The notes below the pieces were generated by a model. It had not been told where the DNA came from. It saw nothing but the letters and a program-made list of their open reading frames with translations, and searched no databases. DNA of 59,739 nt, from assembly GCA_035934015.1 (NCBI GenBank), contig DASYYH010000021.1, positions 1 to 59,739 on the forward strand, written 5' to 3'. Below, in pieces: positions 54,266 through 59,739 of this stretch. The position numbers were made by a program, and so were the translations under genes. Numbering within the stretch: position 1 is the stretch's first letter; every line of letters begins with the position of its first letter. The DNA comes from Candidatus Acidiferrales bacterium (GTDB lineage: Bacteria; Acidobacteriota; Terriglobia; Acidiferrales; UBA7541).

Positions 54266-54673
54266 TTAATTCTCGCCCATCTGCTGCGCCAGCAGGTCTC
54301 GGCTGTTGGCGATCCGTCGGTCCAGAGCCACCGCTGCAAAATATGCGCAAGCGCTTCGCTCACTCTCCGCCCAGGCCGAAATTCGCGAAGAAAACGCCCG
54401 GCCCACTGAACGCAGGACGCCCATCAGGCGATAATAGACTCCTACCACCCTCAGATCGGTCTGATCGTCGCTCTTTTGCGGGCACAAACGAACCAATTGC
54501 ACCAGCCGCCCGAATTGCTCGCTGCTGACTTGCTGACCCTCGATGCCCGCGACTTCACGCACTTGTTCCGAAAGCTCCGACTTCCGGTAGACGGCGATCA
54601 CCGCGCGCGAATGAGCCATAAAGAATTGCAGGAGCGCTGCAATGGAGGCCACGCAGATAAGGGCAGCAATCAT
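54266..54673 (-). CDS. Small membrane-anchored protein, unknown
   Basis: A 135-residue protein with one N-terminal membrane helix (MIAALICVASIAALLQFFMA) and a charged helical remainder. Its start overlaps the stop of the upstream seven-helix protein gene by four bases (ATGA), so the two are co-translated. No family is recognised; the frame extends upstream but the extra part has no membrane or domain character and would duplicate the neighbouring gene. Confidence 0.7.
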   Translation of the reverse strand: MIAALICVASIAALLQFFMAHSRAVIAVYRKSELSEQVREVAGIEGQQVSSEQFGRLVQLVRLCPQKSDDQTDLRVVGVYYRLMGVLRSVGRAFSSRISAWAESERSACAYFAAVALDRRIANSRDLLAQQMGEN

Positions 54674-55389
54674 GAGTGCTGTTGAACCGGAACGCCCGAA
54701 GCCACAACGCGCGCCGTTTCCAGTTTCGCCCTTTCCGGAACTCGTGTAAACGTATAGGCCCATGCCAGCGGCAGGAATGCTCCCATCACCGGCGGAATGA
54801 ATCGCAGGAAGTTTGCTTGGAGGCCGGGGAAAAGATTTCGCATCGCATAGGCCGCAGCGTTCGCGCTGAAATATATACCCAGCGCCAGCACCAGCTGGAC
54901 AAGCCTCGCGCGCGTCTCCTTCAATTTCACGATCGCGCCCCAAAGCAAATAGGTCAGTACGACCCCCACGAAATAAAGATTCTGCCCCAGCTCGACCACG
55001 AACCGGCTGGTCAGGTGATCCTTATTCTGGTGGATGACTACGTAGGAAAATAGCGCCGTCGCCGTCAGCAGCATCGCCGACGCGCCCTGCACATACTTTC
55101 CTACATGCATTTCGCGGAACATTTCCTTGTAAAAACGCATGATGACAAAGTACAGCAAGATGATCAGCAAGCTGTCTGTGTAGTAGTACGTGTAGCGGTA
55201 TTGCAGCGACGCCGCTCCGTAATGCCTGACCAGCGGATAGAGGACGGCGCTCTGCAGCGCGACGGCCATGATATAGACATTAAGGGAAATATTGCGAAGG
55301 AATTGTTTACGGCTGAGAGCCCAAACCACCACGTAGAGTTCCGCTAGGAAACTCGTAATCCATATAACGTAATCAAAAGGGCCAAGCAT
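54670..55389 (-). CDS. Seven-helix membrane protein, unknown
   Basis: A 239-residue integral membrane protein with seven predicted helices (for example FDYVIWITSFLAELYVVVWA, SLLIILLYFVIMRFY, AMLLTATALFSYVVIH) and few charged residues within them. No enzymatic motif is seen and no family is recognised. It follows the secreted repeat peptide by 46 bases and is coupled to the small membrane protein after it. Confidence 0.72.
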   Translation of the reverse strand: MLGPFDYVIWITSFLAELYVVVWALSRKQFLRNISLNVYIMAVALQSAVLYPLVRHYGAASLQYRYTYYYTDSLLIILLYFVIMRFYKEMFREMHVGKYVQGASAMLLTATALFSYVVIHQNKDHLTSRFVVELGQNLYFVGVVLTYLLWGAIVKLKETRARLVQLVLALGIYFSANAAAYAMRNLFPGLQANFLRFIPPVMGAFLPLAWAYTFTRVPERAKLETARVVASGVPVQQHS

Positions 55390-55435
55390 TCACTTCGTAT
55401 CGCGAGGCTAGGCCCAGCTGCCGCTTACGCCCTGT

Positions 55436-55660
55436 TTAGTTCCAGGGTGTAATAGGCATCGGAGCGCCGCCGCCCTTGGCATTCGTCCAAGGCGTAATCG
55501 GCATTGGTGCGCCGCCGCCCTTCGCGTTTGTCCAAGGTGTGATCGGCATCGGTGCGCCGCCGCCGGCAACCATCTGCGCATTCGCCGTCAGGCTGCGCAG
55601 TCCGACTGCGCTTACCAGGGCCAACAGCACTAACACACCCACCATCAACCACTTGCTCAT
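55436..55660 (-). CDS. Secreted repeat peptide (GGGAPMPITPWTNAK)
   Basis: A 74-residue protein: an N-terminal signal peptide (MSKWLMVGVLVLLALVSAVG, cleavage likely near ANAQ) followed almost immediately by a 42-residue mature part consisting of two complete copies of GGGAPMPITPWTNAK (residues 33-47, 48-62) and a third copy cut after PITPW, ending Asn (63-74). There are no cysteines. The three DNA copies differ only at synonymous positions, so the peptide repeat is under selection. No family is recognised. A G-rich stretch just before the ATG may be the ribosome-binding site. It heads a run with two membrane protein genes. Confidence 0.8.
   Translation of the reverse strand: MSKWLMVGVLVLLALVSAVGLRSLTANAQMVAGGGAPMPITPWTNAKGGGAPMPITPWTNAKGGGAPMPITPWN
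55439..55564 (-). repeat. 45-base tandem repeat units of the secreted peptide gene
   Basis: Two full 45-base units (55564-55520, 55519-55475) and a 36-base third (55474-55439). Unit 1 and unit 2 differ at six bases, all synonymous third positions (CCG/CCA, ATC/ATT, ACA/ACG twice, AAC/AAT, GCG/GCC). Confidence 0.9.
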
Positions 55661-55937
55661 AGGAACCCCCCGAATCAGGTAACAACCTGGCGGATTCTAT
55701 GAGCTATTGTGCCGTCAAGGGGTTTTTTTTTAGACTATGTGTCTAAAAGATACACCCCTCTCGTCCCTGGTTTGCCAGAACCTCACTTCACCTTTCGCGT
55801 CCAGCCTAGTCATCACGTCCGCCGATGTCAACGGTACTATAGTACTGTCGGACTGGGACTCTGCTGTGCAACCTCAAGTTGTGGCCCCGCAGTCTCGCTT
55901 CTTCGTGCAAATCTCCAGTCGCCGAATAGGGTGTAGA
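55661..55937. other. Divergent intergenic region with palindromes
   Basis: No gene is supported. It separates the secreted repeat peptide gene (minus) from the thyX-like gene (plus). TTTTAGAC (55728-55735) and GTCTAAAA (55741-55748) form an eight-base inverted repeat around five bases, next to a T-run, and GTACTATAGTAC (55834-55845) is a perfect 12-base palindrome. Both are candidate operators. The upstream extension of the thyX frame crosses them without family features. Confidence 0.5.
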
Positions 55938-57524
55938 ATGTCCCCGCTCATGGCGCTCCCCATCTCAGCGTTTCCCGTCGATCCCGTGGAAACGGCCGCT
56001 CCGCGCGTCACTCTTCGAAACTTCTTCACGCATCCCTACGATTCCGCCATTGCCGCCGCGCGCACGTGCTACGCCCCGCGCATCGTCAACCCCGGGGAAA
56101 TCACCGAAAAGCAGCGCGTCAATATCGGCGCCGCAACCTTCTACAGCGGTCATCATACCGTGTACCAACACGCCCACTTCGAATTCGGCCTCGAAAATGT
56201 CAGCCGCCAATTCGTCTGGTCTTTCCTTCACGCCCACCCCTTCTATAATTCCGAACAGCAGAGCCAGCGTTACGTGCGCCTCGATCGCGCTCAGGCCTAC
56301 ATTCCCCCCGAAGACGGACTCTTCGGTCCAGCAGAGCGCGCCATTTACGAGCAAGCCATCGCACGCGCTTGGTCGTATTATCGCGAACTCTCCAAGATTC
56401 TCGAATCCGAAGCGCAGGCCATCCTCGACGACATCTGGCACGTCGGCGCAATGTCTCATCCGCGCCGCATCGAGAAGGTCAAGCGCGCCGCGCAAAAGCG
56501 CGCCATCGAAGTCGCCCGCTACGTTCTTCCCGTCGCCGCATTCACCACCATGGTGCATACGCTCTCCGGCATCGTCTTGCATCGTCTCTGGCGCATGCAA
56601 TCTGCCTGCGACACGCCTTCCGAATCGCGCGCCGTTCTCGAGGCCATGGTCAGCCGCGTGCGCGAAGTCGATCCGCAATTCTTCGATCGCTTCGATTCGG
56701 CGCCGATGGAAGACTTGCCCGAATGGCAGTCTTTTGCGAAATCTGCAAATGGTGAGGCATTCGCCGCCGAATTTGATGCACAGCTTTTCGGTGAAACCTC
56801 GAAGCTTGTCGATTATTCTCCGCGCGCAATGCAAGTCGTGGCCTCGGCCTATCGCGCCGTCGTTGGCGTCACTAAAACCAATTGCTCTGACGCCGAAGCC
56901 ATCGATCGCCTGCTGAATCCCGCACGCAATCCCTATCGCCGCGAAACGCTCGACATTGGCGTCAATGCTCCGATGATGCGCGCGCTCCAGCACGCCAATT
57001 TCGCCTTCGCGAAAAAAATCAGCCACACGGCCGACAGCCAGGATCAGCGCCATCGCATGATTCCCGGCTCGCGCCCGCTACTGACGCTCGCCGACACGCG
57101 CTCGCCGGATTACATCGTCCCGATGCTCATTCGCGACAACGCTCGCGCGCGCGAAATCTACGAGACCGCGATGGCCGAAGCCTGGGCGGCCAAGAACGCG
57201 CTGCTTGACCACGGCGTTCCCGCCGAAATCGCTCTCTATCTTCTGCCCAACGCGAAATCGATCCGCCTCGTTGAATCCGGCTCCCTGCTTCATCTGCTGC
57301 ACAAATGGACCATGCGCACGTGTTTCAACGCGCAGGAAGAGATTTATCAAGCTTCGATGGAAGAAGTGCAGCAGGTCCGCGCCGTTTTCCCCGAGCTTGC
57401 GCGGTATATCGGCCCGCCATGTTATCTCCGCGCCGGAATCACGACTCCGATCTGCACCGAAGGCTCGCATTTCTGCGGCGTGAAAGTCTGGCAGGATTTC
57501 CCCAACATCCAGCGGCGGATATGA
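55938..57524 (+). CDS. Double-length ThyX-like protein (tandem FAD-dependent thymidylate synthase domains)
   Basis: 528 residues, twice the ThyX length, with two ThyX-like halves (about 25-225 and 290-528). Half 1 keeps the end of the signature (SEQQSQRYV, residues 105-113) but has HAH (98-100) in place of RHR. Half 2 has RHRMIPGSRP (371-380) and the C-terminal NAQEEI segment (464-469). Known of ThyX: RHRx7S binds FAD and dUMP, and the active sites form between subunits of a tetramer, so the halves may complement each other. Whether it makes dTMP is inferred. ATG 55938 begins the conserved part; it overlaps the next gene by four bases. Confidence 0.85.
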   Translation: MSPLMALPISAFPVDPVETAAPRVTLRNFFTHPYDSAIAAARTCYAPRIVNPGEITEKQRVNIGAATFYSGHHTVYQHAHFEFGLENVSRQFVWSFLHAHPFYNSEQQSQRYVRLDRAQAYIPPEDGLFGPAERAIYEQAIARAWSYYRELSKILESEAQAILDDIWHVGAMSHPRRIEKVKRAAQKRAIEVARYVLPVAAFTTMVHTLSGIVLHRLWRMQSACDTPSESRAVLEAMVSRVREVDPQFFDRFDSAPMEDLPEWQSFAKSANGEAFAAEFDAQLFGETSKLVDYSPRAMQVVASAYRAVVGVTKTNCSDAEAIDRLLNPARNPYRRETLDIGVNAPMMRALQHANFAFAKKISHTADSQDQRHRMIPGSRPLLTLADTRSPDYIVPMLIRDNARAREIYETAMAEAWAAKNALLDHGVPAEIALYLLPNAKSIRLVESGSLLHLLHKWTMRTCFNAQEEIYQASMEEVQQVRAVFPELARYIGPPCYLRAGITTPICTEGSHFCGVKVWQDFPNIQRRI

Positions 57525-58009
57525 CCCGCCGCGGCAGCCTGGCGTATTATCTCGCCGCGTGGGTTTGCGGCTGCGCGTTCATGAGCTTTTGCGTTTGGGC
57601 AAAAATTTCGCTCACGGGCGCCGAAGCATTGGACGGACCAGCCGGCGTCATCAGTTTGCTTTTCGCCATTTTCTACGGGTTGATGTACACGGCCCCAGCC
57701 GTGCTCCTTAGCGCATTTCTGTTGCGTTGCATCGCACACATCATGAAATCCGAGAAAGCCTGGCAATGGATGCTTCTTGGAGCGGGGATCACGACTTTGC
57801 TGTTCGCTGCGCTCGGCTGGCTCGGCGGCGCGAGTCAAGCGGACATGTCGAAGCCGGTGAGATATTTCGCCGACATTTTCAGCGTGGGTCCGAGCATGGT
57901 TTTCAGTTCGGGCTGGTGGCTCGCGATTCCCGCCGGCGCTGTGACTGCCTGGGTGCTGTTTCGTACCGACCGCGCATTCGGCGCGTCCTCTGGCGATTCT
58001 GCCGCGTAG
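57521..58009 (+). CDS. Four-helix membrane protein downstream of the thyX-like gene
   Basis: A 162-residue protein with about four membrane helices (LAYYLAAWVCGCAFMSFCVW, GVISLLFAIFYGLMYTAPAV, WMLLGAGITTLLFAALGWL, WWLAIPAGAVTAWVLF). No family is recognised. Its ATG overlaps the stop of the ThyX-like gene, indicating translational coupling. It is convergent with the Rieske oxygenase. Confidence 0.75.
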   Translation: MTRRGSLAYYLAAWVCGCAFMSFCVWAKISLTGAEALDGPAGVISLLFAIFYGLMYTAPAVLLSAFLLRCIAHIMKSEKAWQWMLLGAGITTLLFAALGWLGGASQADMSKPVRYFADIFSVGPSMVFSSGWWLAIPAGAVTAWVLFRTDRAFGASSGDSAA

Positions 58010-58022
58010 GTCAGCGCACTAC

Positions 58023-59120
58023 TTACGAACGCCACCGCAACTCAACCGGCCCATTCATCGGATGCGGCGGCTGCGCGCCCGTGCCTTTCGCTTCGAGGTG
58101 TGCGGCCTTGAGCTGGAAATACCATTTCGCCGGCCGGTCCGCGTCATCAATCAACATCAAACTCGGATTCGACTTCAGCCCCACGGATTGCTTCGTCATC
58201 GTATCCGTATCCTGCGCGATAAATCGCGGCCCGAGAATGCGAATGATGCCGCCGATGATCGGCACGAACCGCATCACGTTCCACGCCGCGCAAAAATCCA
58301 GCCGGCACAGATCGCGCCGGATCGGCGTCACCACCGCGCGGCTCGAAAACCACAGCTTCCCCGTGCGCACTTGCTCGAATCGGTAGCTCGGTAGCGTGAA
58401 ATCGATCGTCGTCGTCACCGGTTCGCCGGTGAATAGCTTCAGCACTTTATACGGCAGGCTATTCGACGAAGGCGTGTGCGGGCTCATGCGAAATCCATCG
58501 GCGATGGGCTCGAAGCGTTTGTGTTTCTCGTGAATGCTGCGCCGGCTGCGCCACCACCACGACTGATGCACAAACGGCCCGTGCGCCGGATCCATCAATC
58601 CAATCACGCCATGATCAACGTGCACCGGCATCTCCGCCGAAAGATGCGCGATGCTGTAGCTTCCGCCGAATTTCGGCAGCTCCGGCGCCGCAATGGGTGC
58701 TTGCTCGATGCGCGGCGAATTCGGCGCGCTCATGTAAACCCAGATGTACCCGTCGCGCTCCTCGCAAGGATAAGCGCCCGCGTAGATGCGGTCGGCGCGC
58801 AATTTCGCATCTGCTGTCAGCGACGGAATTTCGCGGCACTGCCCCGTGTGCGCCTCGAATTTCCATCCGTGATAGCTGCACTCCACCGCTTCGCCGTCGA
58901 ATTGCCCGCAGGAAAGTGGCATGCCGCGATGCGGGCAGACGTCGCGCAGCGCAAATGGCCGCGCTTGCGCATCGCGCCCAATCACCAGCGGAACTTCCAG
59001 CAGCGTCGCGCGCGTCAGCCTCCGCCCGCGCACTTGCCGCGACCGCAGCGCCGGATACCAAAAATCCCACAGCATTCCCAGGTCTTGTTCTTTAGCATCG
59101 CCGCGCGGAGTTTCGCTCAT
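58023..59120 (-). CDS. Rieske non-heme iron oxygenase
   Basis: A 365-residue oxygenase alpha-subunit-like protein. The N-terminal Rieske domain binds a 2Fe-2S cluster through CPHRGMPLSCG and CSYHGWKFE; the catalytic domain carries the mononuclear iron ligands in GLMDPAHGPFVHQ (two His) and a later Asp. This is the type that hydroxylates or demethylates aromatic or terpenoid substrates with electrons from a reductase not found here. The start is ATG 59120; an earlier in-frame start lies in poorly conserved sequence. Confidence 0.88.
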   Translation of the reverse strand: MSETPRGDAKEQDLGMLWDFWYPALRSRQVRGRRLTRATLLEVPLVIGRDAQARPFALRDVCPHRGMPLSCGQFDGEAVECSYHGWKFEAHTGQCREIPSLTADAKLRADRIYAGAYPCEERDGYIWVYMSAPNSPRIEQAPIAAPELPKFGGSYSIAHLSAEMPVHVDHGVIGLMDPAHGPFVHQSWWWRSRRSIHEKHKRFEPIADGFRMSPHTPSSNSLPYKVLKLFTGEPVTTTIDFTLPSYRFEQVRTGKLWFSSRAVVTPIRRDLCRLDFCAAWNVMRFVPIIGGIIRILGPRFIAQDTDTMTKQSVGLKSNPSLMLIDDADRPAKWYFQLKAAHLEAKGTGAQPPHPMNGPVELRWRS

Positions 59121-59307
59121 AGGCAGGAGCCGTATCGTAGTACACCCCTCGCCCCTCGGCAACCCGCCCCGTTGCAAGCACGCTCACGCCAACTTTTTCG
59201 CAAACTTCTCCGCGGGTGCGTTCGTGCGGACTCACGATCTGCTTGCTGCATTCAACAAATATGGTTAGGTTGGGCACGCCGCAACCGGAGCGACCCGCAC
59301 TTAAATC

Positions 59308-59613
59308 TGTCATTCCGAGGAGCGTTCTTCGCGACGAGAAATCTGCAGTTGTGGCACAGGCTTGCCCGCCGAGGCGAGCTCTTAGCCTGTGCTCCCTTGC
59401 CTTCGTAGGGGCGGGGCTTGTTTACCCTGAGGAACGAAGGGCCCCGCCCGCGCTTGCACGCCTGGGCGTGCGACTCCCCGAGTCGCGTCCCGTTTTTCGT
59501 TGTCATTCCGAGCCTGCCCGCGATGGCGGGCGAGTCCCGAGCGTCTTCAGCGAGGGGCGACGACCCTGCCTGCCGCTTGCCCGCCGTGGCGGGCAGGCAG
59601 GGAATCTGCAGTT
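59308..59613. repeat. Hairpin-rich interspersed repeat cluster
   Basis: Two units begin TGTCATTCCGAG (59308 and 59501) and end AATCTGCAGTT (59340-59350 and 59603-59613). Between and inside them are back-to-back dyads: GCACAGGCT/AGCCTGTGC (59354-59362 and 59384-59392), GCACGCC/GGCGTGC (59456-59471), CGACTC/GAGTCG (59471-59485), GCCCGC/GCGGGC near 59516-59531, and a long GC stem at about 59553-59602. CCTTCGT and GGGCGGGGC followed by ACGAAGG and GCCCCGCCC (59400-59449) interleave like an H-type pseudoknot. No gene is supported here. Confidence 0.6.
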
Positions 59614-59652
59614 TGAAACTTATCGCGCGCGCAAATTAACTCTGCAGAATAC

Positions 59653-59683
59653 TGTTGACAACTCGGTTAACATCTGCTATAGA
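59653..59683 (+). promoter_or_regulatory. Strong sigma-70-type promoter with overlapping inverted repeat
   Basis: TTGACA (59655-59660) and TATAGA (59678-59683) are spaced by 17 bases and the latter is preceded by TG-C, an extended -10. TGTTGAC (59653-59659) and GTTAACA (59666-59672) form a six-of-seven inverted repeat over the -35 box, so a repressor could bind here. The gene it serves runs off the window. Confidence 0.65.
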
Positions 59684-59691
59684 TTTGCCGT

Positions 59692-59739
59692 ATGTTTAGC
59701 TCTTCGATCGCCGCTCAGGGCAATTCGCGAGGCCCCCGG
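59692..59739 (+). CDS. Possible start of a gene cut by the window end
   Basis: An ATG eight bases after the -10 box opens a frame of 16 codons (MFSSSIAAQGNSRGPR) that reaches the window end. If real, the leader is only about two bases, so the mRNA would be nearly leaderless. The true start may lie beyond the window. Nothing further can be said. Confidence 0.3.
   Translation, partial: MFSSSIAAQGNSRGPR

Noticed and set aside
55439-55564. CRISPR array
   Set aside because: The units are contiguous, coding, without spacers, and vary only synonymously.
55737-55937. Upstream extension of the ThyX-like frame
   Set aside because: The extra 67 residues match nothing and cross palindromic regulatory-looking DNA; ThyX similarity begins just after ATG 55938.
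1-59739. tRNA, rRNA or known riboswitches
   Set aside because: I read the intergenic gaps for cloverleaf, T-box, or other familiar leader patterns and saw none; a covariance-model scan would be decisive.

Overview
The window looks like chromosomal DNA from a moderately G+C-rich Gram-negative bacterium, most likely an acidobacterium. The clues are a VWFA-related protein of the kind common in Acidobacteriota, a zinc-ribbon Ser/Thr kinase with a long TPR tail, a PEP-CTERM protein, futalosine-type menaquinone genes, Lol-like envelope genes and many small GGC-rich hairpin repeats. No phage, transposase, CRISPR array, tRNA or rRNA was seen. Most of the window is housekeeping DNA with several unusual proteins embedded in it.

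Layout. 1-3968: efp behind a near-consensus promoter, next to divergent glycosyltransferases (a GT2 synthase and a GT-C-like membrane protein). 4156-7930 (minus): ubiX-mqnP-mqnE of menaquinone synthesis, then a secreted esterase. 8245-11637: two small unknown envelope proteins, larB (nickel-pincer cofactor) and convergent selA. 11798-22521 (plus): a coiled-coil protein, purH, a TPR protein, then the cluster ispE-prs-rplY-pth-rpsF-rpsR-rplI, a clear terminator and dnaB. 22783-28521 (plus): alr, a YacL-type PIN-TRAM membrane protein, ispD, an ispF fused to a Clp N-terminal-like domain, a possible stand-alone glutamyl-tRNA synthetase anticodon-binding-like protein, and rlmB. 28524-34146: acyP-apt, a PEP-CTERM protein, a large kinase, and a LolA/LolB-like secreted protein. 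34242-36098: a PilZ protein and ada.

36111-54077 (minus) is a continuous run of genes: tilS, an hpt-like gene, ftsH, a small zinc-ribbon-like protein, a VWA protein, folP, an M28 peptidase, ruvX, mltG, two unknown proteins, a HEAT-PilZ protein, and a Lol-like set (lipoprotein, FtsX-type permease, LolD-like ATPase, small membrane protein, LolA-like carrier). 54266-55660 (minus) holds a secreted peptide made of almost three copies of a 15-residue repeat, followed by two membrane proteins. 55938-58009 (plus) holds a double-length ThyX-like protein overlapping a membrane protein gene. 58023-59120 (minus) is a Rieske oxygenase. The last 600 bases are a hairpin-rich repeat zone and a strong promoter firing out of the window.

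The items most worth following up are: the Clp_N-IspF fusion; the secreted GGGAPMPITPWTNAK repeat peptide, whose repeats differ only at synonymous positions; the tandem ThyX with complementary loss of motifs; the HPRT-like protein that has lost catalytic residues but keeps its place between tilS and ftsH; the GluRS-domain-like protein; and the compact Lol-like gene set.
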